Positions 22,194 to 33,375 of a DNA stretch of 64,000 nucleotides are shown here, piece after piece; position 1 is the first letter of the stretch, and every line of letters begins with the position of its first letter. Below the pieces are notes generated by a model. It saw only the letters and a list, made by a program, of their open reading frames with translations. It was not told the origin of the DNA and searched no databases. Made by a program: the position numbers and the translations under genes. The stretch comes from Chrysopilus asiliformis (lineage: Eukaryota > Arthropoda > Insecta > Diptera > Rhagionidae): assembly GCA_964034945.1 (NCBI GenBank), contig OZ035961.1:89092491-89156490 (forward strand). Direction: 5' to 3'.

Positions 22194-25100
22194 ATGGCAT
22201 CAGGAAAACAGAAAAATGTCGTTGGAAGAGGTGCAAATGTCCTTTTGATGGATGATTTAAAAAAGGAAGTACATTTAGCTGAGGAGATGGAAAAGGGGAA
22301 AACCGAAGAGAAACATGAAGCAAAGGAGAAAAGCTCATATTGCTTCGCGAGTCTTTTTAGGGTAAATGAAAATTTTTATATAATTTGCGATCAGAAAAAT
22401 GTGAAGAAAACTTGAAGTAAAAATGTTGCGGTTTTATGAAAAGTTGTGGTTTTCTTGTTTTTCTTGACACGATCACTGCTTTGTGCGATTTCATTAATAA
22501 AATATTTACTACTAGCTTGCATACCCGTCGTTGCCGGGTTAAGTTTTTCGATTTTTTTTTTGGCCTATGTTGGGCCAATCGGCTCGGTAGTTTCTCCACG
22601 AAAGGGTAACATAGAGGGAAAACTAAGTTTCGAAATCACTAAGGGAAGGGGGTAATTCCCTTACTCCCCTCACCACTCGCGCTACTTTTCCGTATGCCTA
22701 TGTTGGAACCAGAACTACCACAGACACTCATGCCAAATTTCAAGTCAATCGGTTCAGCCGTTTTTGCGTGAAAGAGGAACAGACAGACAGACAACAACTC
22801 ATTTTTATATATTAGTATGATTGTTAACCCTAGGTTGGGTGATTGTGCATCCCGGATTAGTCGGGACAATCCTGCATTTAGGCATGTTGTCCTGTCTCGC
22901 TCGGTTTCGAAAACTAGGCTTTTGTTGCGGATTATTGATTTAGTCTAGCGCTTGTAAATTATTTGTAAACTAACCGTTTTTCGAAAAAACATTTTAACGA
23001 AGAATTAAAGATATTAAAATTCTCTACATTTTTGTCTTTTACTGTAAATTGATATATTTTATCGTTATGGAGATATTTCAGATTTTGTAAAATAAAAATT
23101 CTTGTTTGTCCTGGATTGACAAATAAAAACGTAAAAATAAAAACGCTTATGTTGTCCTGGATTGACCCAAAATAAATTTGGTAACGCTATTTTTACGGGC
23201 AAAATTTTCGGAATGGCACCACCGAACCTTGTTACAAAAAACGCTGCGTTTTTTGCTGTCTTGAAAAATAGTCGTTTCGTTACAATTGTTTTCAAAAACG
23301 ATGAAATCGGTAATAAAAATCATGTAAATTAAGACCGTGTACATTGGAATTGTCTATGTTTATTTTTTTTTTAAATATATTAAAAGCAAAAATCTTTTCT
23401 TATAATTTCAAGTGCTTGTGCTGCGTTGGTGGGCGTTCAGACTCAGAAATTTTAGGAGAAGAGTTGACCATCGTTCAAGGTTTGTTATATCGAAAGAAAT
23501 TTAATTAAATATGTGAATTTTTCTTTTCATTTTTATTTGTAAAAACATCAAGGCCAACTATATCAAACCAACCAGTCACTCGAGAATTACATCTCCATAA
23601 ATCGGGAATGGAAACAACATATGCTTGTTAAACTAGAGAGTTTCACCGAGGAAATTGAAAAGGTATTTCAGTTAATGGTTTTTGTGTTTCAAAAATATTG
23701 CAATAGCAAATGTTTTTTACTGCTTTTTTACGTTTTTATAGCTAAAAGCCGAAAATAAGGGCCTGCGAGCAGGTAAGACTTGAAGAAAAGCAGATGGAAT
23801 CTTATAAAAAATCTTTAATTATGTAAATTAAGTGTCTGTCTATTAGAAGGCATTACAATTTTAAATGCATTACTGGTCAAACTCAATTTTTTAAATTATA
23901 GATATCCTGACATAATTATTAAAAACTAAAAAAACTTCCTTTTTTCAGCCCAACATGACATTTTCGCTAAATTGAATAAACAAGCGTTTTTGATTCGGGG
24001 GATACAAACAGCAAAAAATGATCAAAAGGCAAGTAATATTCATATCAAAATTAAAACTAGTTGAAACCAGGGTAGCGGAGTCGTTCTAAAAAATCCGCAA
24101 CTCCTCGGCAAATCTTTAAAGATCAACTCTGACTCCGACTCTGACTTCAACTTTATCCTAATTTAGATACAAAATTGTAAAATAGTTTTTCTTAATCTAT
24201 TTATTAAGGTGGAAATCAAACTGAGATAATTTAAAAGAAATGAATACAATTCGTGTTCGAGAAATTTTTATTTATTTTAAGGAATACAAGGAAAAGCTCA
24301 ATTTTTTAAGGAGACCAAAAAAATATACTAAAAAACAATAGTTTCATTTAGACTAAAAATTTAATCAATCATACTAATATATAAAAATGAGTTTGTGTCT
24401 GTCTGTCTGTCTGTCTGTTCCTCTTTCACGCAAAAACGGCTGAACCGATTGACTTGAAATTTGGCATGAGTGTCTATGGTAGTTCTGGTTCCAACATAGG
24501 CATACGGAAAAGTAGCGCGAGGGGTAAAGTGATTTCGAAATTTGGTTTTTGCGCTATGTTACTATTTCGCGGGGAAACTACTAAACCGATTGGCCTGAAA
24601 TTTGGCATAGATGTTCGTCGGGGGTCCAGCCCCAACATAGACCCATTACAAAGTAGCCCGAGAGGTGGGTGAGTAGGGGAGTGGGTAAAGTCATCTCGAA
24701 ACTTAGCTCTTCTTCTATGTTACCCTTTCACGGGGAGCCGATTGGCCTGAAGTTTAGCTCCAACATAGACCGTCAAAAAAAAAAAAATTGAAAAAACTAA
24801 ACCCGGCAACGACGGGAAATGCAAGCTAGTTAACAATATTTTAAAAATGATTGAAAATCGAATTATCGGGAATTTGTCTTTAAAAATATGTACGGCTTCG
24901 CGCCTGCCCTTAAATCCGATCTTACAATTTTGAGGATGGAAAACAAACAAACAATATAAGGATATTTGAACACTTGAGTCGGTGGCAACGAAAATTCGAA
25001 ATTTTGTTTTTTAAACCATGTCGGCTGAAAATTTTGAAACTAAATAGTCGAAAGAAATTGAAAAAATCAATCCAAATTTTCCGTCATGCATGCTCGAGGA

Positions 25101-25943
25101 ATTTCTTTATTGCTTACATTTTTTTTTGTCGGAGTCAGAGTGGTTGCTTTTATAGCGATACCAACTCCAGATAGAAACCAATAATGCTAGTAGGCCCTAT
25201 TCCAGGATCCGATACGAATGATTCGGATCGTAAACTCAATGTTGTTGTTAGTGTTTTATACCAACAACAACATTGAGTTTACGATCCGAATCATTCGTAT
25301 CGGATCCTGGAATAGGGCCTAGTATCAGACTTATTTTGCTGCGCGTGTTGTGCGGCTGTGCTGCAGTACAGTTTTTGTTCGTGCCATGCAATAAAAGTAG
25401 CCATTCCTGATACTACCATAACTTCAACTCCGCGACGCCACACCCTAGTTGAAATATTCATTTTCTTCACCAAGCAACAAATTTTTGAAACCACCATCGT
25501 ATTAAAAATCAAATTTAAAATTAAAATGTTTTAGTAAAAACTTTTCCATTATGTTAAAATTTAACACATTTTTCTTTTAATTTTCGATTATTCTTCAGAA
25601 TCAGGAAATTTTTCAAAAACCGGAACAAAATTTCAAAAAATTCGATAACGAGCAAAATTTCAAAAAAACTGACGGAAACTTTGAAAAATTGAATAACAAC
25701 CTGAAAGGCGAAGATGTAAAAATTACAGCCGAGTTGGGATTTGCAGAGACGAAGAACGCAAAAATGAATAAACCACAAAAGTGGAAGATTCCTATCCCAG
25801 ATTCAAGGGGCAATGGGAAAACATTTTCGGAGAAGAAAGGAGAACTTCAGAAACAGCAACAGGGAAAAGCTAAATGCCCAGAAACGAATTTTGCAACTGC
25901 CAAGGAGAATATTATTAATATCTCTATAAGAAATATTCCATAG
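22194..25943 (+). CDS. Unrecognised coiled-coil protein with a cysteine cluster, six exons
   Basis: I do not recognise this gene. Six exons join in frame: 22194-22361, 23413-23479, 23553-23662, 23742-23772, 23949-24028 and 25599-25943, giving 801 nt and 266 aa. Residues 1-48 are Lys/Glu-rich. Residues 49-60 contain four cysteines (Cys50, 57, 59, 60; FRCLCC), which could anchor the protein by palmitoylation or bind metal. Residues about 66-150 have heptad-like spacing typical of coiled coil (LENYISINREW, VKLESFTEEIEKL, LRA). Residues 153-266 are Lys/Gln/Asn-rich, with repeated NFKK-type units. There is no signal peptide or membrane span. The intron-5 donor is GC (AAG then GCAAGT), not GT; the other introns are GT-AG. 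Consistent phases and exonic codon content argue for a real gene; exon 6 could be questioned because of its low complexity. ATG at 22194 follows GTAAAAAA. Confidence 0.72.
22512..22820 (-). mobile_element. Non-autonomous Helitron (copy 1) in intron 1
   Basis: Read on the minus strand: it starts TCATACTAATATATAAAA after an A, carries a short GTCTG-type microsatellite, then CGCAAAAACGGCTGAACC and ACTTGAAATTTGGCATGAG. It ends with a CCCGGCAACGACGGG hairpin about 9 nt before the terminal CTAG, followed by T. 5' TC, 3' hairpin plus CTRR and insertion between A and T without duplication are the Helitron hallmarks. 309 bp; no Rep/helicase. Confidence 0.78.
24369..24829 (+). mobile_element. Non-autonomous Helitron (copy 2), opposite orientation
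   Basis: Same family as 22512-22820: A then TCATACTAATATATAAAA, a (GTCT)n run at 24397-24419, CGCAAAAACGGCTGAACCG, and a 3' hairpin CCCGGCAACGACGGG followed after nine bases by CTAG and T. Longer than copy 1 (461 bp) because an internal 'AACATAG...CCGATTGGCCTGAA' segment is repeated about three times. Confidence 0.8.
25193..25319. mobile_element. Near-perfect palindromic MITE
   Basis: Arms of about 57 bp, starting GGCCCTATTCCAGGATCCG, are exact mirror images around a short GTTAGTGTTTTATACC-like centre. TA lies on each side (25191-25192 and 25320-25321). The first eight bases, GGCCCTAT, also occur at the termini of the intact Harbinger element (GGGGCCCTAT), so mobilisation by Harbinger machinery is possible, although the 3-bp target duplication is not clean. 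The perfection suggests recent insertion. Confidence 0.75.
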
Positions 25944-26470
25944 AATAAGATAGAGTTTTACTGTTTGTTGTGCATTGTATGTGCACAGTTATTTTTGTTT
26001 TTCTTGTTTCCTACTAAAAATGAAGTATAAGTTTTTGTATAATTATTTATTTTTTTTACGCCATTCAAAGCGTTTTGAGGATTTGTCATTTGCATCTGTA
26101 TGTAAAATCATTGCTAAATTTATTAAAATTCCATACTTCTAACTTGAAATGTGTTTTTATTTCATTTAATTTAAAAATACCTCAGGAAATTTCGTTCATA
26201 TCGAAAAGCGCGCTTTTCACAGGTTGTCAAGTGTAAGAAATTTTAAACCTTTCATAAACGCTATTAAATGACGCAACTGGAGAGAATCATCTTTGGGTAT
26301 TCCCCTAAAAATATGCCAGACCAGCAATAATCTCGTGTGCGATAACGAAAACAAAAACGATATCAGAAATGTTTTTGTTTTGACTTCATCCAAGGTAATT
26401 AATTTCTTTTGACTAGTCTTGAGAATGAAATTTGATAGTAATAGAGCCTCGATTTATCAATAATTCGGTT
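25944..26470. other. 3' flank of the coiled-coil gene
   Basis: AT-rich; no gene or repeat recognised. A 3' UTR and poly(A) site of the upstream gene are expected here, but no clear AATAAA was singled out. Confidence 0.35.
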
Positions 26471-27244
26471 TTTAACCCTTTGTTGACAGTCGGTACTTTT
26501 AAGCACCACCAAATTTAAATCTTTTTATTTTTTGCTTATCCAATAGTATCAACATTCTATATACCACAGGCGTAAATACCACCCCTCCATAAAATTAGTT
26601 CACGTCTTTTTTATACCCGTATGGTGAAACCAAAGGGTATATTATCTTTGCTTTACCGTTTGTAACGCCAAGATCCCGTCATCACACACAAAAATGAATT
26701 ACACCAGTGTGTTTAGAATGATAAAAAAAAAATTGAATTTTGCATGTCCGTCTGTCTGTCCGTCTGTCTGTGGCGCGGATTGCGGGCGCACGGATTGAGC
26801 TAGAGACTTGAAATTTTGCGCAGATCCGTTTTTCGTAAAATGCGAGACTAAGTTCGTTAATGGGCAAAAATGGACCATTAGGGGGGGTACCCCCCATACG
26901 AACGAAAACGTTTTTTGCGAATATCTCAAAAACGGAGCATCTTATCAAAAAAGTCCAAGAACAAAAGTTATTTAGGATATGATTCTACATAAAACTCCCA
27001 TACATCAAAATCCGATTGGAATAAATTTTAAAAAATCTTATTGGAAAGTTTGACTTCAAAGTGGAATTTTGGTACAACTGTTCGAATTTTGATACGAATA
27101 TCACCATACGGGTTTTCAATAATTGCCAGATTGGCAATTATAGCTTTTGTTATGTTTTTAAATGCTTTCTGGAACAATTTTCAATGAAAAAAAGTCATGG
27201 TTATTGATTTATTGTTGTTGACTTCCTGGTCCAGAAAGGGTTAA
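26471..27244. mobile_element. piggyBac-like TTAA element interrupted by a HINE copy
   Basis: TTAACCCTTTGTTGACAG (26471 on) and the mirror end CCAGAAAGGGTTAA (to 27244) give TTAA on both sides and CCCTTT termini, typical of piggyBac. Only the first eight or so bases of the TIR agree, so the pairing is moderately supported. The complete HINE copy at 26612-27154 fills most of it. Confidence 0.5.
26612..27154 (+). mobile_element. DINE-1/HINE-like element, full copy 1
   Basis: 543 bp starting TATACCCGTATGGTGAAACC and ending GCTTTTGTTATG, set in a run of T on both sides. Features: inverted CCCGTATGGTGA / TCACCATACGGG near the two ends; (TCYG)n microsatellite at 26744-26771; core GAGCTAGAGACTTGAAAT; and a hairpin ATTGCC-AGATT-GGCAAT close to the 3' end. 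Subterminal inverted repeats, a 3' hairpin and insertion in T-T are features of Helentron-associated elements (DINE-1/mini-me group). No coding capacity. Confidence 0.75.
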
Positions 27245-28044
27245 GAACCTTTTAACATCAAAATGTTTGCTGTAAATTGTACGAAAAATACAATAAAAAT
27301 CGTATATAATGACAAATCGGAACGGTTTGTAACGGGTCCGACTCACAACATGAGTTTTAAAACAAAAATTCTAGAGTTAATTGGGTTTCCAGTTTTAGTT
27401 TCAAAAATTTCAAAATTTAGTGGTAAATGCGTTTCCAGATCATATTTGCTATATTTTTTGAATTACAGGTAGAATGACCATCTTTTTTAAGTGAATCCCT
27501 GATAGATTATATGTGGTGGAGGAGGGAGGGGTGCGACGAAGTGTGAGAAAATTTTAATGCTTCGATGTTGACCGTGAAAGTTTTGAAGAGTGAAGACAGT
27601 TTGTTTAAATTTCTGTTTATGCAGAACTTTACGAAATCAACATTTCATCTTTAATTAAATGGCCGCAGGGGGAGAAGATGTAATTTTTGAGGAAAAGTTT
27701 TGGGTTTCAGGCAAACGTTTTTTAGTTATTAAGAAATTACATCACAAGATTGCCTAATTCCGAGATAAAAATTTAGTTTTCGGGACCCCGGAACAACATG
27801 CCCAAATTCAGTACTGTCCTGACAATTCTGACAATTCCGGAACATATGTTCATCCTAGTGCGTGAAGGAAGTTTTTAGTGCGTGAAAGAGGGCGTGAAGG
27901 AAGTTTTTTTTCCTGGTAGTAGATTAACGAAAAAAATGCTAGACTGAATCTGGTCGGAAATAGAAATTAGTAAGAATTTTTCGATCCTAAAAATTCAAAT
28001 TCGAACCCAATCGAACAACTAAAACAATTTCCGGTTTTTGGTTT
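27245..28044. other. Spacer without recognised features
   Basis: AT-rich, no coding frame with credible homology, no clear repeats. Confidence 0.35.
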
Positions 28045-28052
28045 GGTTAGAG

Positions 28053-29224
28053 CAGTGGTTCCCAAACTCTTTTGGCCCACGGACACCTTTTCATAGTCAA
28101 AACTTGCCCACGGACCCCTTTTTATACCCGTATGGTGAAACCAAAGGGTATACTAACTTTGCCTTACCGTTTGTAACGCCAAAATCCCGTCATCGCACAC
28201 AAAAATGAATTACACCAGTGTGTTTAGAATGACAAAAATATTTAATTTTTGCATGTCCGTCCGTCCGTTCGTCCGTTTTTGGCGCGGATTGCGGGCGCAC
28301 GGATTGAGCTAGAGACTTGAAATTTTACGCAGATCTGTTTTCTGTAAACCGCGAGGCTAAGTTCGTTAATGTGCAAAAATTGACCATTAGGGGGATGCCC
28401 CCCATACGAACGAAAATGTTTTTTGTGAATATCTAAAAAACGGTGCATCTTATCACAAAAGTCCAAGAACAAAAGTTTTTTAGGATATGATTCTACATAA
28501 AACTCCCATAACTCAAAATCCGATTGGAATAAATTTTAAAAAATCTTATTGAAAAGTTTTACTTCAAAGAGGAATTTTCATACAATTGTTCGAATTTTAA
28601 TACGAATATCACCATACGGGTCTCCAATGATTGCCAGATTGGCAATTATAGCTTTTGTTATGTTCATAGTCAAAACTTGCCCACGGACCCTGGGTGAAAA
28701 ACTACATAAATGTTTAATAGAAAAATTACAAATTTAACTTTGATGTCTTGAATGGTAAATGGTAACGTAAAAATAAAATATAAATTAAACATTTTGTTGA
28801 AGAAGTATTTATTGAAATTATAACTTTTGTTTTAAAATACAAAAAAAAATTTAATGACTTGGATGAACCTGATGGGATGTTATGAGTGTATTTATGTTCG
28901 GCTCAATGTTTGTGAGTAGCAACCGCAAATCCCCATGAGTACTAATTTCTAGTCGGTTTCTTTTTTTTGTGATGAGGCTCATAACGGCACTGAATCTACG
29001 TTCTACCAAATAGGAAGACGGAAAAGCAATCAACAGCTTCTGTTATTTATTTTAACTTCCATATTAATAAAAATGTGTCACAATTTTTTTTATTTTATAT
29101 TAAACCTTGCGCGGACCCCCTGACGTTGTTCAGGGACCCCCAAATCAATTTTAATTTTCCACGGACCCCCTGGATGATCCCAGGGACCCCTGGGGGCCCG
29201 TAGGGACCACTTTGGGAACCACTG
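28053..29224. mobile_element. Non-autonomous hAT (CAGTGGTTCCCAAAC family), copy 1
   Basis: Ends CAGTGGTTCCCAAACT and TTTGGGAACCACTG with a perfect 8-bp duplication GGTTAGAG (28045-28052 and 29225-29232). A second copy is at 59323-60251. A minus-strand stretch around 28880-29030 reads as VERRFSAVMSLI, like the C-terminal dimerisation end of a hAT transposase, so the family descends from an autonomous element. A HINE has inserted near the left end. Confidence 0.88.
28123..28662 (+). mobile_element. DINE-1/HINE-like element, full copy 2
   Basis: 540 bp, same start (TATACCCGTATGG) and end (TTTTGTTATG) as copy 1. It lies inside the hAT at 28053-29224, between two tandem copies of a CATAGTCAAAACTTGCCCA-containing block. 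The sister hAT at 59323 has the same two blocks joined without it (CCCCTTTTCATAG), so this locus shows filled and empty sites side by side. Microsatellite TCCGTCCGTCCGTTCGTCCG at 28255-28274. Confidence 0.85.
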
Positions 29225-29294
29225 GGTTAGAGTATTTATTTTAAAAAGTGAGAGTTGCCAGAATAGGGCTGTAGGTCTAAATATTTCTAAATAA

Positions 29295-29405
29295 CACCCC
29301 GATTCTGATAGTCGTGTCGTTTTCCGTGTTTTTGTTGATATAAAAGCACTAACAACACGTAAAGCGACTTTTGTCGAAGACCATACGACTATCATAATCG
29401 AGGTG
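29295..29405. mobile_element. Short palindromic MITE (CACCCCGATTCTGA family), copy 1
   Basis: The ends CACCCCGATTCTGATAGTCG and their mirror CGACTATCATAATCGAGGTG enclose about 110 bp. A relative is at 35464-35593. Non-coding. Confidence 0.65.
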
Positions 29406-29886
29406 ATAATTTCTTACCTTCTGTTTTTCACATTTCTATAAATAAATTAAAAAAAATAGTGATAAAAAATGAAAGAACTCCAAATTACTTTTGTTTTATT
29501 TTTATTCCTTAAAAAATGACATAAATCTAAACATAAGATCGGTATTTTTATTCAGTTTTGAAACATGATTTTAATTTTATTGAAAGCAAGTCTACAATCA
29601 TTTCGAAATCACATTTTTCTCATATCATCGTTCAAGAAAGAGTCTTCTTAAGAATGAATGTAAACTTGTTTTCAGGTACACTTTAATCAACTGCCTTCAA
29701 ATAGTTTTTTTTTCATCTATAAAGCTTACTATTAAAGGACAAAATTCTGTATTCTATAGACTTAAATTATTTTTTAAAACAAAATTTCACATCGCATTTT
29801 ATGTATTTTTTTTTTTGCTTTTTTGGTAGGTAAATAAAAATTTCAACTTCATTTTTCAAAAGAATTTTTCAATTTTTTCAGCTTTA
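29406..29886. other. AT-rich spacer, possibly distal 3' UTR of the ZDHHC short isoform
   Basis: No coding or repeat feature seen. Together with the unassigned parts of 30105-34565 it lies downstream of the minus-strand exon ending at 34566, so some of it may be 3' UTR; this cannot be settled from sequence alone. Confidence 0.25.
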
Positions 29887-30104
29887 CGCTGTGGCACACC
29901 ATAGCGTGATAGCGCGATTTTTAGAGGTAAACAAACTTACATATTTTCCCTTGTACAAAAGGTTTTTATTTGTGCAGCCAACAAAAATGAGATAAAGATT
30001 GTTCAAATAAGAATCTTTTGTACAAGGAAAAACGTCTAAATTTCTTTGGCTGTCTTTAAAAATGAAGCGACGCAGTCATGCAACAAACTTTGTATGCCAA
30101 AGCG
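29887..30104. mobile_element. MITE with GCTGTGGCACACCA / TATGCCAAAGC ends, copy 1
   Basis: Imperfect inverted ends and a centre with two mirrored CTTGTACAAAAG blocks (about 29952 and 30013). A relative is at 39013-39195 (AGCTGTGGCATACC ... TATGCCATAGCT). Superfamily not clear. Confidence 0.55.
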
Positions 30105-30437
30105 TGTTCACAACGTTTGATTTTTCAAAGTTTTAGCAAAGATTAGGTAACTAAAGATAAGCAACAACAGACCTTTCCATAAAACTTTTAAAATTTATGA
30201 AAAATACTGTAAAATTTGGAGTATCAATCCAGTAGTGCAAGCAATTTAAATATTTTTATAGATTTTTTGAGAATTAAGTGTCCAAATATAACGGCAAATA
30301 ATCTTTTTGAAAGGCATACTAAAGATTTAATTTCCGCTGGTGGATTTTTTTGCAACCCCAAAATTTATTCTAGGTTTCTTATCTTTTTTTACATAATCTT
30401 TGGTTTTATAGTTTCAAAACTTTAAACATTTGAGTCT

Positions 30438-30733
30438 TTAACCTTTCAGACCTGATGTGCCACCAGTGGGACAATTCCTCAAACTAGTTTTTACAGCTAT
30501 CCGACGTTGAAATTACTGTTTAAATCCTTGAATGAGCCTTTTGTTAATTACGCAACTCCGTAAAAACCAATTATCTGACTTTTTTGTCAGAAATATTTCA
30601 TATTTTGTCGGAAACAGACAAGTAATGTTAAAAAAAAATTGAAATTTAAGCTGTTTTTGATCTCTAACATAAGAATCTCAAATCAAAAAAAAATATTTCA
30701 CCGCCAGAAATAATTCAGGTCTGAAAGGGTTAA
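30438..30733. mobile_element. piggyBac-like MITE, 296 bp
   Basis: TTAA then CCTTTCAGACCTGA at the left (30438 on); TCAGGTCTGAAAGGG then TTAA at the right (to 30733). Same style as the elements at 7050 and 13636. Confidence 0.75.
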
Positions 30734-31906
30734 ACCACTTTGAAAAAATCAATTCGAAATTCTAAATTTCGGATCAAAATTCAATAGAAACCGATTATAA
30801 CCAACTTCCAGGTGTAAAATGATTTTCCCGTAAGCTTCGGTTATGTCGTTATTAACGGTTTTTCCCTATTTTCGAAAATTTCTATTAAATAAATTTATAG
30901 TCTAACATTTCGGCGGTATTTCTAATAGTTTGGTATATTTTTTTATATTTCTATTCTATTTCACACTTGGAAGGCAAAACCAACACTCAATTACGTCTAA
31001 TGCTATAATAGGTCTTTATAAAATAAAGCTTCAAAATCGATTAAAGAAAAGCTAAATAGAAATTCATTTGCACTCTTATTTAATTCCTAAGATATTTATT
31101 TTTATTTGTTTAAGAAATAGACGTGAAAAGCGGGGGATCACGCACGGGATGTTAAGATTTAGAAAAATATATAAAATTGCTTTATGCTATGCACGGCGTT
31201 GAAATGCTTAATAGTTTGCTTTTTCGATAAAAATTACTCTAATTTATCTAATCTAAATATTTTTAACTATTTTGTTTTCTTACATTATTTCACAAATATT
31301 CACTTAAATAAAATATTAAAATAATTCAAAATATGTTAAAAAAATATGAAACTAATTTATTGAGAGTTAAATAAATGCTGCGAGAGAACAAAAATAAGTA
31401 GAATTTGAGTTTTTTTTAGTTTTTTTTTGGTTTTAATTCCGTTTAAATTTATGCTAGCAATTTAATCAGATAAGAGATCTTAAATGCGTCACTGTTACAA
31501 TGGACGGCAAGCAATCTCCATTTTGATAATTATTTTAAAATACCCGATTGAAATGAATTTGAAAATTAACGCTTCCATCAAGAAATCATCGTTAACTCTT
31601 CAGAATTTGCCGGAATCAAGTCGGGGTATGGTAACGGAACTCTAGATTATATTTTTATAATCAAAGGCTAACGATTTTTAAAATGCGGGAATAAAAAATT
31701 CTTTCTTTCTTCAAAATATTGAAGGAAATTGAAAACAAAAAAACAAATTGAAAGCTTTTTTCATAAAATTTAAAACCGCAGGCCCTAAAAGTGTGAACTA
31801 TTTTACGAACAGCCTCTAAAAAAATTATGTAAAACAAAAAAAAATAACAATTTTGAGCAATCATTTCAAAAATTTTGTAACAAAATTTTCACAACAAATT
31901 GAAATG

Positions 31907-32066
31907 CCGGGCCGAGTGAATAAAATCTAGTAAATTCTTTTACTAACAATTTAGCGCAATAACATTTTAGCAGCATTAGCGCAAAATTTGTATGGAATTT
32001 CGTACTAAAATATGTTAAAATGCTAGTAAAAACGTTTGCTAGATTTTATCTACTCAGTCCAGCGGG
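31907..32066. mobile_element. Palindromic MITE
   Basis: Inverted ends CCGGGCCGAGTGAATAAAAT and ATTTTATCTACTCAGTCCAG, with CTAG next inside on both sides; the arms continue with AGCGCAA / TTGCGCT-like blocks around a central ATTTGTATGG. GGGCC-type ends suggest PIF/Harbinger, but no TTA duplication was confirmed. Confidence 0.55.
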
Positions 32067-32342
32067 AATTTTTCATTAATTCCGAAATGTTTGTAAATTT
32101 TTTCCTTACTTTAATTAACTTTCAACTGAGAAACTCGTTTTCAAAGATCTTTTCCATTGATGTTACCGAAAATACTTAAAAAAATTGAATGTTATTTTCA
32201 GATTGCATTAAGAGTTTTTTAAATTTGATTTATAAATTTACAATGAAACCGGTTTAAGAATATTCCTGTAATCTGTAACCTTAGATTTTTTTTTAAATAT
32301 TTTTTTTTTGAAAATATTTTATTGGTTATTTAAAGATACATG

Positions 32343-32836
32343 CCACCCTCGATTTACGACGATTCGATATAAGACGTTTTGATATACAGTATCGGACAAA
32401 AGAAATTGAATTTTTTGGTTTAAGGCTAACTTTTTAGGGGGGTTATGAATTGACAAACGATATTCAGAAAAGTTGTTGCACACTTTTTAGTTGTTTCTAC
32501 ACGATATTGAAAAAAGTAGTATATTTAATGTAAAAAACATATCATTTGTTACCTTTAAACGAATAAATATATCAAATTCAATTACTGTTGTCGTTCCTAA
32601 TTTCGTTTTTGTTAAAAAAAAAACAATTAAAGACCCGATATTATAACGGTACTTTGATATATTCAGAGAACCCTCAACACGTGCAACAACTTTTCTGAAT
32701 ACCGTTTGTCAATTCATAACCCCCCTAAAAAGTTAGCCTTAAATCAAAAAATTCAATTTCTTTTGTCCGATACTGCACGACAATAAAAATCCGACACAAT
32801 TTGGCGAGACCAAAAACGTCGTAAATCGAGGGGCGC
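32343..32836. mobile_element. Two nested inverted-repeat elements (outer CCTCGATTTACGACG; inner CAGTATCGGACAAAAG)
   Basis: Outer ends CCACCCTCGATTTACGACG and CGTCGTAAATCGAGGGGCG. Inner element 32385-32775: TACAGTATCGGACAAAAGAA is mirrored at the other end, and the arms match for over 70 bp (AAGGCTAACTTTTTAGGGGG is also mirrored). The inner ends look Tc1/mariner-like, with TA on the left but CA on the right. Confidence 0.65.
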
Positions 32837-33206
32837 TTGTAAGAAAAATATGTTTATTATCTTAACTTTCGGTATTTGTATTTTTTTTTTTTGTTGCAAA
32901 AGTTGATTTTTTTCCACAAAACTTTTTTGTAGCTTTTCTTATGTTTTACCTTTTTGGTTTTAAAATTCAAAATGTCTTACCAACCGTAGTAACTCAAAAT
33001 GAGGAGCCTTAAAAAACAATTTAAGTGTAATGCTATCGCAAGAAATTTGTTAACTACCGTAAAACGGGCTGAAACCGATCTGCTGAGCCGAGACCAATCA
33101 ATTTTCTTTTGTCCGTAAAATATTAACCGTTAATCGGGGAGTATATTATGAAATACGGTCGTAATCGTAACGATCGGGATTTACCTTTTGCTAGTTCCGA
33201 TCGTTA

Positions 33207-33375
33207 AGGCCTGTGTCCACATGGAAGTTTATTTGCAGAAGTCGCTTCTAGAAGGGATTTCTGGTGTCACAACTTCTGGAAGTTGACTTGCAGTTAGTGT
33301 TTCCACGGGAAAAACTTCTAGAAGTCTCTGCTAGAAGCGACTTCTGCAAATAAACTTCCATGTGGACACAGGCCT
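33207..33375. mobile_element. PIF/Harbinger-type palindromic MITE, 169 bp
   Basis: The ends AGGCCTGTGTCCACATGGAA and their perfect mirror are flanked by TTA on both sides (33204-33206, 33376-33378). Almost the whole element is a hairpin. It is related to the longer, older foldback at 11527-12828. Confidence 0.82.

Larger units (their letters stand above)
24068..25447. mobile_element. Non-autonomous hAT element in intron 5, with nested insertions
   Basis: The left end CAGGGTAGCGGAGTC (24068 on) and right end CTCCGCGACGCCACACCCTA (to 25447) are bounded by GTTGAAAC (24060-24067) and GTTGAAAT (25448-25455), an 8-bp duplication with one mismatch, as hAT elements make. A second internal inverted pair is CTCTGACTCCGACTCTGAC / GTCGGAGTCAGAG (about 24126 and 25129). 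A Helitron (24369-24829) and a palindromic MITE (25193-25319) have inserted inside it. Confidence 0.72.
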
